This document shows positions 54,701 through 63,286 of a stretch of DNA of 64,000 nucleotides, in pieces. The stretch covers positions 21,506-85,505 of the forward strand of contig JAGSHC010000004.1 in NCBI GenBank assembly GCA_023954745.1. Direction: 5' to 3'. Position numbers and translations under genes: made by a program. The notes under the pieces are model-generated. The model made no database searches and was not told the origin of the DNA. It worked only from the letters and a program-made list of their open reading frames with translations. Within the stretch, counting starts at the first letter, position 1; each line of letters opens with the position of its first letter. This DNA comes from Deltaproteobacteria bacterium (lineage in GTDB: Bacteria > Myxococcota_A > UBA796 > UBA9615).

Positions 54701-56863
54701 CGTGTCGTACCCGTCGGTGCAGTCCGAGTCGGCGACGTCGACATCACCGTCGGTGTCGTTGTCGATCCCGTCGTTGCATGCAGTCGTGCCGAGCCCGCCC
54801 TCGTCGACGCCGGTGGCGATGTTGTTGCACCCCGGGTCGTCTCCGTCGATCCACCCGTCGCCGTCGTCGTCCTGGAGGTTCTGGCAGTCGCTCAGTTCGG
54901 TGGTTCCGGAGCCCGTGGTGCAGCCCGTGTCCGCGGCATCGATGGCGCCGTCGAGGTCGTTGTCCACGCCGTCGGTGCAGGCCGCAGTGCCCGCGTCCGT
55001 CTCGTCATCGTCGCTCAACCCGGTGCAGCCAGCGTCGGAGAGGTCGGTCCAGCCGTCCCCGTCGTTGTCCACGGTGTCAGTGCACTGCGACTCCTCGATG
55101 TCCGTGGGGTCGGCGCAGTTCGGGTCGGCGCCGTCGGTGAAGCTGTCCCCGTCGTTGTCGATGCCGTCGCTGCAGTCACCCACACCGTCTGAGCCGCCCT
55201 CGTCGGGGTCTGTCGCGTCGGTGCAGCCTGCGTCCGCGAGGTCGATCCAACCGTCCCCGTCGTTGTCGATGCCGTCGTTGCAGGCAGGACCCTCGTTGTC
55301 GTCGAAGCCGTCGACGCAGTCGGAGTCCGCGCTGTCCACGTCCCCGTCGAAGTCGTTGTCGTTGCCGTCGGAGCACGCGGTGGCGCTGGGATCGAACTCG
55401 TCGATGTCTCCGGCGCTTCCGCAACCGGCGTCGTCGAGGTCGGTCCATCCGTCGCCGTCGTTGTCGAGCCCATCGTCGCAGTCGGGCTCTTCGCTCAGGT
55501 CGCTCCCCGAGGTGCAGCCCGAGTCCGCGAGGTCCACGTCGCCGTCGCCGTCGTTGTCGACGCCGTCGTTGCAGACGCCCGAGCCCGGATCGACTTCGTC
55601 GTTGTCGAGGCCATCGGTGCAGCCGGGATCGAGCAGGTCAACCCAACCGTCACCGTCGTTGTCGAGGGTGTCGGAGCACTCCTCGATCTCGTTGTCGTCC
55701 GAGGCGGAGGAGCAACCGGAGTCGTCGCAGTCGACGTCGCCGTCGGTGTCGTTGTCGAGACCATCGTCGCACTCGGTGCCGAGGGGAGAGTTCGACTCGT
55801 CGGTGTCGAGGGGGTCCCCATCGCAGCCCGGGTCTTCGAGGTCGATCCAGCAGTCGCCGTCGTTGTCGATCCCGTCGTCGCAGGCCGGCGGAGGCGGCTC
55901 GCCCTCGAGGTTGTCGAATCCGTCGTCGCAGTCGCTGTCGGCCTCGTCGGTCAGCGCGTCCTGGTCGTTGTCGAGGCCATCGTTGCACTGAGTGGAACCA
56001 AAGCCGCCCTCGTCGGTGCCGAGGGGATCGTTGTCACAGCCAGGGTCCGTCAGGAAGTCCGTCCACCCGTCACCGTCGTTGTCGACGCCGTCGTCGCAGG
56101 CGAAGATCGGCGGCGCGACAAACTCAGCGTCGTCCGCCGCGTCGTCACAGCCAGAGTCCTCGCTGTCGACGTCGCCGTCCTTGTCGTTGTCCTCTCCGTC
56201 GTTGCACTCGGTCGTGCCGAAGCCACCGGTGAGCTCACCGTCGAGGTCGTCGGCGCAGTCGGGATCCGCGAGGTCGATCCAGCCGTCGGAGTCGTTGTCG
56301 AGGTTGTCCTCGCACGACAGGTCTGGCCCATCGAACAGCGCGAACTCGCGCACCAACGCCGTCAGGGTGTCCCCAACGTTGAGGGTGTACGGCGTCTCCG
56401 CCGACGTCGCGATCACCTCGGTGCCGTCGGGGTCGTAGCCGACCGCAGCAACGGTGAAGGTCAGCGGGACGTTCGTCCCCGGGTCGAGACCGATGACCGG
56501 GAACAGACCGCTCGCCTGATAGGCAGAGGACTCGAACGGAATCACGAGCTCCAGGGCCCCGCCCTCGACCACGTCTTCCATCCGCATGTCGCCCACCCCG
56601 AGAGGGCCGGCGGGGTACGCGGTGCCGTCGCTGTCCACGAGGGACGTCGAGGGGCTCACCACGATCTCGATCGTGCCGGCCACATCGAGGATCGCAGCTG
56701 GATCCTCGCTCTCGATGGCAAAGAGAAGGTAGCCAAGGGGCGCCTCTTCGCCGCCGGCCGAGTCGTCGTCGTCATCCCCGGTGGTCGGGCAGGCCGTCAG
56801 GGCGCCGATGGCGAGGAGGGGCGCGAGGCGCCAGAGAAGAGAGAGGGGCGTGCGGTTCATCAT
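51746..56863 (-). CDS. Giant lipoprotein with 40 Cys/Asp repeats and lamin-tail domain
   Basis: The 1705-residue product starts at ATG 56863 (or 56860) and has a lipoprotein leader (LLAIGALTAC, Cys near 25) and a GDDDDD tether. Residues about 185-1535 are 40 tandem copies of CNDGIDNDGDGWIDLADPGC-type units. Each has two Cys and five or more Asp at calcium-loop spacing. Odd-numbered copies all contain Trp in DGW(I/T/V)D and are about 34 residues; even-numbered copies never do and are about 33. The C-terminal 170 residues are a lamin-tail domain (GDLYVSEFHANPDA, GEWFEVYNPTSAAINMNGWEL, LSLSNGGDSIGLEDPDGVVI). It sits five bases after the PEGA gene. Confidence 0.93.
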   Translation of the reverse strand: MMNRTPLSLLWRLAPLLAIGALTACPTTGDDDDDSAGGEEAPLGYLLFAIESEDPAAILDVAGTIEIVVSPSTSLVDSDGTAYPAGPLGVGDMRMEDVVEGGALELVIPFESSAYQASGLFPVIGLDPGTNVPLTFTVAAVGYDPDGTEVIATSAETPYTLNVGDTLTALVREFALFDGPDLSCEDNLDNDSDGWIDLADPDCADDLDGELTGGFGTTECNDGEDNDKDGDVDSEDSGCDDAADDAEFVAPPIFACDDGVDNDGDGWTDFLTDPGCDNDPLGTDEGGFGSTQCNDGLDNDQDALTDEADSDCDDGFDNLEGEPPPPACDDGIDNDGDCWIDLEDPGCDGDPLDTDESNSPLGTECDDGLDNDTDGDVDCDDSGCSSASDDNEIEECSDTLDNDGDGWVDLLDPGCTDGLDNDEVDPGSGVCNDGVDNDGDGDVDLADSGCTSGSDLSEEPDCDDGLDNDGDGWTDLDDAGCGSAGDIDEFDPSATACSDGNDNDFDGDVDSADSDCVDGFDDNEGPACNDGIDNDGDGWIDLADAGCTDATDPDEGGSDGVGDCSDGIDNDGDSFTDGADPNCADPTDIEESQCTDTVDNDGDGWTDLSDAGCTGLSDDDETDAGTAACTDGVDNDLDGAIDAADTGCTTGSGTTELSDCQNLQDDDGDGWIDGDDPGCNNIATGVDEGGLGTTACNDGIDNDTDGDVDVADSDCTDGYDTTEQPAVCDNGADDDSDGWTDLDDPGCANNPLGNSEAGGGNFECNDLTDNDGDFTIDAFDTDCVNGFDDNESTPECNDSTDNDGDGWIDIADPGCLGSVQTELEGGTNPLLPCNDGIDNDADGLIDGADPQCTSGAATSEAADPCADTVDNDADGWIDGADPDCTTGTIESGLGTNECNDGIENDSDGLIDAADPECDDGFDGSESSAAPDDCSDSLDNDSDGWADAADPDCSTDPFDEVGVGTTECNDGLNNDADFQIDSLDPDCTSGLDDNEATETCNDGIDNDVDGWTDSADPECIGGNVEVGFAAIECNDGVDNDSDGDTDAADPECDSATDGSESSGAPDDCADTLDNDSDGWIDLDDPDCVGSPFNEVGAGFTECNDLSDNDGDLTIDFLDPNCPTALDDAEAPACDDGIDNDGDSWVDTADPGCVDASSDDEGGLGSSACSDGIDNDGDGGVDGADVGCIDAFDTTEIGECGNTLDDDGDGWVDLADPGCASFDDDDETNLATVECDDGIDNDSDGDVDGADAECDDANDDGEAAECADGIDNDTDGWVDLQDAGCSAATDDDETDAGTTQCSDGIDNDTDGDIDSADSGCDDGNDNAEAPTCGDSNDNDADGWTDLADPDCPTTADEEDGGFDLAIECNDGIDNDTDGDLDADDPECDNGFDGSESSATADDCSDGTDNDTDGWTDGADPDCQASPFDETNATSSTECNDGIDNDADGNIDSADAECTDGSVNLEAGDCGDGLDNDGDGWTDLADPTCTFLGDVSEGGFDGGQCNDNIDNDADGTVDAADSGCADALDTVEGVGTGDLYVSEFHANPDAVSDSSGEWFEVYNPTSAAINMNGWELTDSGGSHTVAFSVVVPAGGYKVFVRDGGTSNGLAAGTADYVYGTSLSLSNGGDSIGLEDPDGVVISNLVYTSGDVSAGASTVVDGDLFPPNAVSSPDATTALDSANWCSSSVAIPGGAGDAGSPGTVNDICP

Positions 56864-56868
56864 GGACC

Positions 56869-58026
56869 TCACGGGAGTGCCAGGGAGATGTCGCTGGTGG
56901 GCGGCGTCCATCCAGGAGTCGGTGGGCTGCCAGGGTCGCCGCCGGGGTCTCCGCCGTCAGCCGACGCAGCGCCGGCGATGATGCCGACGGCGATGGCCGC
57001 TCCGACGCCGCCGCCGATGGCGGCCCAGAAGCCAGGCTTCTTGGTGATGGGATCGCCGTTGCCCGTCTTGGGGGGCCCGCCTGCGAGGCGGCGGTTTCGC
57101 CCACCGCCGAACTCGAAGGACTCGAGCTTGGCGACGAGCGTCGCTTTCTGGTCGCGCTCGACGATGACCGACTTGATGAAGTCCGTGTGGTCGGGCGCCG
57201 TCACCCGGACGCTGTAGCTCCCGGGCTTGATGTTCTCCAGGAGGACCTTGCCCATCCCCACGTCGACGCCGTTCACGAGCACCTTCGCGTCGGAGACGGA
57301 CGGCTTCACCTCGAGGCTGCCGGCCTCGTCTACCAGCTTGATCTCGCGCTCGACGGTCTGGCCGGCATCCACCACCACCTGCTCCAGCACGATGGACTTG
57401 CCGCGTCGCTCGATGCGCAGACCGTGGGACCCGGGCTGCACCGGCTCGATGACGACGGGCGTGCGGCCCTTGTCCTCCCCGTCCAGGGTCACCTTCGCCT
57501 TCGCCGGCTCAGTCACGACGGAGATGGACCCCAGCGAGCCGCGCAGATTCACCTGCACGGGCGTGACGACGCCGGGATTGAGGGTGACCTCGGCGCGCCA
57601 GGTGCCATAGGCCTCGGACTCGACGGTCAGCTCGTGCTTGCCTCGAGGGGCAGGGTCCATGAGCACCTTGCGGCCCGTCCCGATCTGCTCGCCGTCGAGA
57701 GCCACCACCGCGCCGTCCACGTCCACCGTCACCTCGAGCCCCGGCTCGATCCGCACGAGCTGGGCACGTACCTCCAAGCTGGTGTCCGCCTTGAGGGAGA
57801 TGGTCTCGACGTAGTCCTCGAAGCCGTCGCGCGTGACGGTCAACTCGTACTCGCCCGCCTCGATGATTTCGAGGAACGGGATCTGGCCGACGGGCTCTCC
57901 GTCGAGGAGGACAAAGGCGTCCTCGACGTTTGCCTGGACGTCGAGGATCCCGGTTGCCTGGCCGAAGGCCATCCCGGGCAGCGCCACAAGCATCAGCAGT
58001 GCGAGCGGCAAGAAACGAAGGCGCAT
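56869..58026 (-). CDS. PEGA-repeat periplasmic protein with C-terminal TM
   Basis: The 385-residue product starts at ATG 58026 (GGAGAGAGC upstream) with signal peptide MRLRFLPLALLMLVALPGMAFGQ. Several PEGA-type repeats are visible, for example ILDVQANVEDAFVLLDGEPVGQIP, GLEVTVDVDGAVVALDGEQIG, SISVVTEPAKAKVTLDGEDKGRTP, SLEVKPSVSDAKVLVNGVDVG. A C-terminal helix FWAAIGGGVGAAIAVGIIAGAAS anchors it. The gene ends five bases before the giant lipoprotein start, so one transcript is likely. PEGA domains bind surface polymers or proteins. Confidence 0.87.
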   Translation of the reverse strand: MRLRFLPLALLMLVALPGMAFGQATGILDVQANVEDAFVLLDGEPVGQIPFLEIIEAGEYELTVTRDGFEDYVETISLKADTSLEVRAQLVRIEPGLEVTVDVDGAVVALDGEQIGTGRKVLMDPAPRGKHELTVESEAYGTWRAEVTLNPGVVTPVQVNLRGSLGSISVVTEPAKAKVTLDGEDKGRTPVVIEPVQPGSHGLRIERRGKSIVLEQVVVDAGQTVEREIKLVDEAGSLEVKPSVSDAKVLVNGVDVGMGKVLLENIKPGSYSVRVTAPDHTDFIKSVIVERDQKATLVAKLESFEFGGGRNRRLAGGPPKTGNGDPITKKPGFWAAIGGGVGAAIAVGIIAGAASADGGDPGGDPGSPPTPGWTPPTSDISLALP

Positions 58027-58195
58027 GCTCTCTCCAACTGTCCGGGGGAGCGCAAACTGCCCCGTCATAGGGGCGTGAGGCTATCACGAGCAGCGGCGCT
58101 GATCAGGGGGCCCGACCGGGCCCGGGAGGGCATTTCAGGGCCCGCGTGGTGCCCTCCCTGGAGGGAACGTGGCTCCAGCGCCGCGCCGGATGTGC

Positions 58196-60151
58196 TCAGC
58201 CAACTCCAGGGCTCAGCCACTCGGACGCGCGGTCATGGAGGGTGCGGCCGTTGCCCTTGCGCACCGTCACTTGCTGGCGATCGAGGAACTCGAGGAACGG
58301 CATCGCGAAGCGGCGCGTCAGACCCGACAGCTCCTTGAAGTCCACCGGCCCCATGGGGCCGTGCGCCTCGATGTGGGCCGCGATCTTCGCGACCAGCTCC
58401 GCGAAGGGCGCCCTCGCCACGAGGAAGTCTTCGGTGACCCGAAGGAGCTCACCCGTATCGACCAACCACGCGAGCGCATCGGGTGGCAGCTCGAGACCCG
58501 CCATCGCCTCGGACAAGGGCGGGGGGTGGACTCCGCCCTCCGCAAGACGACGCACGAGCGCGTCCAGGGCTCGGGCTCCCGCCTCGTCAGGCGCCGCCTC
58601 GTGGCCGGCCAACGCGATGCGAGGTCCTCGGCGATCGAGACCCGCGTCGGCGGACAACAGAGGCAGCAGAGCCTCGAAGAGCCTGGACTCGGGGACGGGC
58701 ACCAGGGCCTGACGCAGCTCCGAGAGCAGGGGGCCGTCGAGCAGGGGGTGCTCTTCGTGATGTCGCCCGACGAAGGACGTGGAGGACTCCACCCAGCGGG
58801 CCGTTTCGCCGCCCCAGGTCCAGCTGCGCGGCTCGGTCCTCAGGGCCGCAGCCTCGGGGATCGCGTCGGCCACGTCCCGGATGGAGCGAGTCCCCATGGG
58901 GAGTCTCCGCTGAAGAGCGGGCAGATCGAGGGCGTCGCCGGTGTGACGCTGCAGAAGAGCCCGAATCCGGGAGGCGTCGTCCGCCTCCGCGTCCACCAGG
59001 GCGCGATGCAGTTTCGCCGCAGCGGGACGGCTTCGCCGCTTCAGGAGGGGCGGCTCCGGGTCGATGATCGTCCCGCCACCGAGGGTGATCAGCGGGGACT
59101 CGCTGCGGAGGACGAACCGGTCGCCGGCGACCGCACTCAGGGGCTCCACGAGGGCGAGCTGCGCGAACGACGTCTCCCCCGGCTCCAGAGCCTCCGGGGC
59201 GGGGCCTCCATCGTCCGCCATGAGGCGCACGGTGGCGAGGACCTCGGCGGTGCCACACAGCAGGCGAGCGCGGCTGTTGTTGGGCAGGGGCCGAGGCGCC
59301 GAGGCGAGCAGGGTGACCTGCACGTCGACCTGGTCAGAGCAGGCCAGCGCGTTGGGCGTCGCGAGCCAGGCCCCGACGGGCACGGAGTCCGACGAGACCC
59401 CCTGCAGGTTCAGCGCGACCCTCTGCCCGCTCCCGACGGCGTCCGCCGCCGAGCCGTGGACCTGGATGCCCCGCACCTTGACCCGCTCGCGCCCTGGCAG
59501 CACCTCGACGGTCGAGCCCGAGCTGAGCTCTCCATCCCGCGTCGTGCCGGTGACCACTGTGCCGAAGCCACGGATCGAGAAGGCGCGATCCACCGGCATG
59601 CGGAAGACGTCCGAGAGAGAGCGGGCCGGGACGCGGTCGGCGGCCTCGTCCAGCGCGGCGCGCAACTCCGGCACTCCTTCGCCCGTAAGCCCCGAGACCG
59701 GCAGGACCAGCGCATCCTCCCAGGGACTCCCTTCCAGCAAGTCGCGCACATCCAGCTCCGCGAGCTCCGCGAGCTCCTCGTCGACGGCGTCGATGCGGTT
59801 CAAGGCCACCAGGAGTTCCGGGACCTCGAGCAAGGTGAGGATGTCGAGGTGCTCCCGGGTCTGGGGCATGACGCCTTCGTCGGCCGCCACGACGAGCAGG
59901 CCTACGTCGACGCCCCCGGCGCCAGAGACCATCGTGCGTACGAAGCGCTCGTGGCCCGGAACATCGATCACCCCGACCCGACGACCGGACGGGAGGTCCA
60001 GCGGGGCGAACCCGAGAACAATGGTGATTCCTCGCTGTTTCTCTTCATCGAGACGGTCGCAATCGACCCCGGTCAAGGCCCTGACGAGGGTCGTCTTGCC
60101 GTGGTCGATGTGCCCGGCGGTCCCGATGATGATGTCGCTGGTATTGTTCAC
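58196..60151 (-). CDS. selB: Selenocysteine-specific elongation factor SelB
   Basis: The 651-residue GTPase starts at GTG 60151. The G1 box [32 protein letters not shown] and the NRID form of NKXD are visible. The middle has EF-Tu-type barrels ([38 protein letters not shown]), and the C-terminal half shows SelB winged-helix features ([42 protein letters not shown]). It delivers Sec-tRNA at UGA codons with a SECIS. No selA, selC or selD is seen here, nor a clear selenoprotein ORF. The start is three bases from the divergent gene 60155. Confidence 0.94.
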   Translation of the reverse strand: MNNTSDIIIGTAGHIDHGKTTLVRALTGVDCDRLDEEKQRGITIVLGFAPLDLPSGRRVGVIDVPGHERFVRTMVSGAGGVDVGLLVVAADEGVMPQTREHLDILTLLEVPELLVALNRIDAVDEELAELAELDVRDLLEGSPWEDALVLPVSGLTGEGVPELRAALDEAADRVPARSLSDVFRMPVDRAFSIRGFGTVVTGTTRDGELSSGSTVEVLPGRERVKVRGIQVHGSAADAVGSGQRVALNLQGVSSDSVPVGAWLATPNALACSDQVDVQVTLLASAPRPLPNNSRARLLCGTAEVLATVRLMADDGGPAPEALEPGETSFAQLALVEPLSAVAGDRFVLRSESPLITLGGGTIIDPEPPLLKRRSRPAAAKLHRALVDAEADDASRIRALLQRHTGDALDLPALQRRLPMGTRSIRDVADAIPEAAALRTEPRSWTWGGETARWVESSTSFVGRHHEEHPLLDGPLLSELRQALVPVPESRLFEALLPLLSADAGLDRRGPRIALAGHEAAPDEAGARALDALVRRLAEGGVHPPPLSEAMAGLELPPDALAWLVDTGELLRVTEDFLVARAPFAELVAKIAAHIEAHGPMGPVDFKELSGLTRRFAMPFLEFLDRQQVTVRKGNGRTLHDRASEWLSPGVG

Positions 60152-60154
60152 CCG

Positions 60155-60532
60155 ATGATCCGTTCGCAGATCGAGTTCGAGATTCGGGAGCCTACGGGCC
60201 TGCGCCTGGGGACGTACGACATCTTCATGATTCGTCAGAAGATCTACACCGGGGAGCTGAAGCCTCGTTGTGAGTATCGCGACGAGCGTGGGGCATGGAA
60301 TCCGTTGAGCACGAATCCGTTGTTCAACCCGGTCATCAAGCTGATGAACCCCGACGGATCGCCCGCGGTCGATGACGACGCTCCGCGCACCGCGCCGCGC
60401 ATCGCCGGCTGGTCGTCCAACAAGGACGCGGAGGTGAGCCGCGGAGAGGCCGGGCGGTCGTCGCGCCCCACGGGCAAGAGGCCCGAGAAGAAGAAGGGCG
60501 GTCTCCTCAGCCGGTTCTTCGGCAAGAAGTAG
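60155..60532 (+). CDS. Small hypothetical protein with basic C-terminus
   Basis: The 125-residue product from ATG 60155 reads [25 protein letters not shown], then a segment with [20 protein letters not shown] and a basic tail ending [15 protein letters not shown] longer frame back to 58169 is antisense to selB and rejected. Its 5' end lies three bases from the selB start on the other strand, so its promoter must be inside selB or absent. It is not recognised. The RFFGKK ending resembles tails of the DUF4388-J protein at 39132. Confidence 0.65.
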   Translation: MIRSQIEFEIREPTGLRLGTYDIFMIRQKIYTGELKPRCEYRDERGAWNPLSTNPLFNPVIKLMNPDGSPAVDDDAPRTAPRIAGWSSNKDAEVSRGEAGRSSRPTGKRPEKKKGGLLSRFFGKK

Positions 60533-60565
60533 ACGCGTCCTGGGTCTGACCGGTCCCGCTGCCGA

Positions 60566-61399
60566 TCAGGCCACCAACGCCTCGCTCGCCTCCCAGAGCC
60601 GCTTCGCCATCGCCTCGTCCTGCCCCGCCGCCGAGGGCGTCACTTCCGCGCACTTCGCGAAGTACTTGCCCGTCACTCCGTCCACGGAGGGGTCCGTCGC
60701 CAGGAACACGCTGGTCGCGGCGCCGTCGTCGGCCTGAAGTGCGAAGAAGCGCTGGAGGATGTTGCGGAAGAACCAGGCCTGAAATCCTGGCTTGTCGGTC
60801 GCGAGGTGGGTCTTCACCACGCCGGGGTGCAACGAGTTCGACGTGATGGCCGGGTGCCGACGCGCCAGCTCCGCAGCGAAGAGCACGTTGGCGAGCTTGC
60901 TGTCGTTGTAGGCCCCCATGCCGTCGTAGCTCCGGCTGCTGCGCTGCAGGTCATCCATCTCGATGACGCCCCGCGTGTGCAACATCGACGCCACGCTGAC
61001 GACCCGGGCCTTGTTCTTCTCCAGGACGGGCAGCAGCGCGAGAGTCAAGACGAAGGGGGCGAGGTGGTTCACCCCGAATGTGGTCTCGTGCCCTTGCTTC
61101 GTCGTGGTGCGATCGGGGTTCCAGCCGCCGGCGTTGTTCACCAGGACCGCGAGGTCCGGATGCGCCTCCTGGACCGCCGTGGCCATGGCCCGAATCGAGT
61201 CGAGGTCGGACAGATCGGCGACGAACCCGTGGACCCGGTCGTGGCCGCCAGCGTCCTTCGTCGCGGCGACGGCGCGATCGACCTTCTCCTGGGTGCGGCC
61301 GTGGCAGAGCACCGTGTGCCCCTGCTTGGCGAGGAGGGTTGCGGTGGATGCGCCGATTCCGCTGGTGGCGCCGGTGACGAGGATGGTCTTCGGATTCAT
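60566..61399 (-). CDS. SDR-family oxidoreductase
   Basis: The 277-residue protein is a classical short-chain dehydrogenase: cofactor motif TGATSGIGAST, NNAGGWN, and the catalytic Ser-Tyr-Lys with AYNDSKLANVLFAAEL. ILVTGATSGIGASTATLLAK and FGVNHLAPFVLTLALLPVL are typical of retinol dehydrogenase-like proteins that use NADP. The substrate is unknown. It is convergent with the small gene at 60155 and divergent from the SPFH gene. Confidence 0.9.
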   Translation of the reverse strand: MNPKTILVTGATSGIGASTATLLAKQGHTVLCHGRTQEKVDRAVAATKDAGGHDRVHGFVADLSDLDSIRAMATAVQEAHPDLAVLVNNAGGWNPDRTTTKQGHETTFGVNHLAPFVLTLALLPVLEKNKARVVSVASMLHTRGVIEMDDLQRSSRSYDGMGAYNDSKLANVLFAAELARRHPAITSNSLHPGVVKTHLATDKPGFQAWFFRNILQRFFALQADDGAATSVFLATDPSVDGVTGKYFAKCAEVTPSAAGQDEAMAKRLWEASEALVA

Positions 61400-61564
61400 G
61401 GGCGCACGATAGTCCTCGAACGGCTGCGCGGCGCGACCCTGCGAGATCCGTAGACGCGGCCCCGATCGTCCGGTTTCGGACCGAAACCCTGCAATGCCAG
61501 GTCACCGACGGCGTAAACCCCCTCGACTCTGCTGACACCCATCTTTTTCCTTCAAGGAGTGACC

Positions 61565-62587
61565 ATGTCCTTTGGTCTTCTGCTCGGCACCGTATTGACC
61601 GCAGTTCTGTTTCTTGCCCTCGTGAAGGGCATCCGGACCGTTCCCCAGAACAGTTCCTGGGTGGTCGAGCGCTTCGGGCGCTACCGCACCACGCTGAACG
61701 GCGGCCTCAACATCATCATCCCCTTCGTCGACAAGGTGGCCTACAAGTGGGACCTGCGTGAGCTGGTCCGTGACGTGCCCGCCCAGCAGGCGACGACCAA
61801 GGACAACATCCGCGTCGAGATCGACGGCGTCCTCTACTGCCAGATGGTGGACCCGAAGCTCGCGAGCTACGGGTCGAGTGACCCGCTTCGCGCGGTCGTC
61901 GAGCTCGCCCAGACCACGATGCGCGCCCAGATTGGCCGCATGGACCTGGACGACACCCTCTCGAAGAGGGACGACATCAACGACGTCGTCGTCGATGAGG
62001 TCAACGCCGCAGCCGTGCCCTGGGGAATTCTCGTCAAGCGCTACGAGATCAACGACATCGTGCCGCCTCTCGACATGCAGGAGGACATGAAGAAGCAGGC
62101 CCGCGCGGAGCGAGAGCGCCGCGAGGCCGAGACCGGCGCCATCGCCGACCGCAACGCCCGTGTGACCCGCGCCCGCGGCCTCAAGGAGGAGGCCGAGCAG
62201 CTGTCCGAGGGTGAGCGCATCAAGAGGGAGAACGAGGCCGCCGGTGCAGCGCGCGCCGTCGAGCTCGCCGCCCAGGCAAGCGCCAACGCCCGCCTCATGG
62301 AGGCGAAGGCCGAGGCCGAGGCCCTCGAGTTGGTCGGGCGCGCCGCCTCGACGTCCGCTGGTCAGTCGGCGATTGCCTTCCGCCTTGCGGGTCAGGCCAT
62401 CGACGCCCAGGCCGCCATCGCCAAGAAGAGCACCATCGTGCTCAAGGACGGCGGCGGAGCCGGCACCGCTGGCGACACGGTGGCCGAGGCCCTCGCGGTG
62501 GCCGCGGCGATGAACACGAGCTTCGGCACCCACGTGCACGAGCTCTCCACCACCGGGAGCGTCCCCGCCGTGTTCAACGGCCGGTAG
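61565..62587 (+). CDS. SPFH/Band 7 (stomatin/QmcA-like) protein
   Basis: The 340-residue product starts at ATG 61565; AAGGAG 61554-61558 is spaced well, though a GTG at 61559 also exists. An N-terminal membrane helix (FGLLLGTVLTAVLFLALVKG) is followed by the Band 7 domain: VPQNSSWVVERFGRYRTTLNGGLNIIIPFVD, QQATTKDNIRVEIDGVLYCQMVDP, YEINDIVPPLDMQEDMKKQARAERERREAE. A long helical region and Ala-rich C-terminus complete the QmcA-like form. A strong hairpin (62602-62631) follows, then the NfeD-like gene, the usual partner of this family. Confidence 0.93.
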   Translation: MSFGLLLGTVLTAVLFLALVKGIRTVPQNSSWVVERFGRYRTTLNGGLNIIIPFVDKVAYKWDLRELVRDVPAQQATTKDNIRVEIDGVLYCQMVDPKLASYGSSDPLRAVVELAQTTMRAQIGRMDLDDTLSKRDDINDVVVDEVNAAAVPWGILVKRYEINDIVPPLDMQEDMKKQARAERERREAETGAIADRNARVTRARGLKEEAEQLSEGERIKRENEAAGAARAVELAAQASANARLMEAKAEAEALELVGRAASTSAGQSAIAFRLAGQAIDAQAAIAKKSTIVLKDGGGAGTAGDTVAEALAVAAAMNTSFGTHVHELSTTGSVPAVFNGR

Positions 62588-62601
62588 GGCTCTGTGACCC
62601 T

Positions 62602-62631
62602 GGCGCCCGTCCCCATCGCGGGGCGGGCGCC
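62602..62631 (+). terminator. Terminator-like hairpin after the SPFH gene
   Basis: GGCGCCCGTCCC (62602-62613) pairs with GGGGCGGGCGCC (62620-62631) over 12 base pairs with one G-U, around a six-base loop. TTCCC and then a pyrimidine-rich stretch follow. It could be a terminator or an RNA-stabilising hairpin between the SPFH and NfeD genes. Confidence 0.6.
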
Positions 62632-62722
62632 TTCCCGACTCTCTTGATTGACCCCGCCGCCGCTGAGGCGGCCAACCCTTCTTGGCGAGGCCATCGCCCC
62701 GCCAACGAAAGGAGACCGTTCG

Positions 62723-63286
62723 ATGCTCGAGTCCCTCGATCTCCTAGCCACTCCAATCCCCTGGGCTCTGGGCTTCCTCGCCCTCATGGTGATTGAGCTG
62801 TCCACCTCCGGCTTCGTCGCCGGCTTCATGGGCTTCGGAGCGCTGCTCACAGCCTTCGCCGTCCAGTGGGGCGTGGCCCCCACCCCCGGAGCGGCCGTGT
62901 TGTCATTCCTGGTCTGCACCATCCTCTCGGCAGTCACCTTGTGGAAGCCGGTGACCCGCTGGGCCGGCGGCCGCATCACCTCGGATGCGGACGAAGGCAT
63001 CGAGCCTTTCGTCGGCGACGTCGGCACGGTGGACCGGGAGCCCCTCACGGCGGTTGGCGGCAGCATCCGGCTGCACGGAGCACGGATGAGCGCCGTCCTG
63101 ACGTTCGACGCAGGCGTGGTCTCCCTCCCCGCCGGTGAGAAGGTGCGCGTCGTCAGTCGCGACGTGCAACAGCGCTTCGTGGTCGTCCCTCTGAGCAAGG
63201 AGGTCGAGGAGCAGGTGGAAGCCGCCGCCGAGATCGCCCAGATGGAGCGCGACGCGAAGCGGCGCCGCCAGCAACAGCTGCAGTAG
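62723..63286 (+). CDS. NfeD-like membrane protein
   Basis: The 187-residue product starts at ATG 62723 (AAAGGAG upstream). Two or three hydrophobic helices (IPWALGFLALMVIELSTSGFVAGFMGFG, PGAAVLSFLVCTILSAVTLW) are followed by an OB-fold (FVGDVGTVDREPLTAVGGSIRLHG, GEKVRVVSRDVQQRFVVVPL) and a short Glu/Lys-rich tail. This fits the short NfeD1b-like partner of SPFH proteins. It follows the SPFH gene and the following GTG overlaps its TAG stop by one base. Confidence 0.85.
   Translation: MLESLDLLATPIPWALGFLALMVIELSTSGFVAGFMGFGALLTAFAVQWGVAPTPGAAVLSFLVCTILSAVTLWKPVTRWAGGRITSDADEGIEPFVGDVGTVDREPLTAVGGSIRLHGARMSAVLTFDAGVVSLPAGEKVRVVSRDVQQRFVVVPLSKEVEEQVEAAAEIAQMERDAKRRRQQQLQ

Noticed and set aside
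52284..55991. Plus-strand frame of 1235 codons rich in Ser/Pro
   Set aside because: It is the antisense of the 40-repeat lipoprotein and repeats with the same period; no leader or start.
58169..60154. Plus-strand frame upstream of the 125-residue gene
   Set aside because: It is antisense to selB; only the part after ATG 60155 is plausible.
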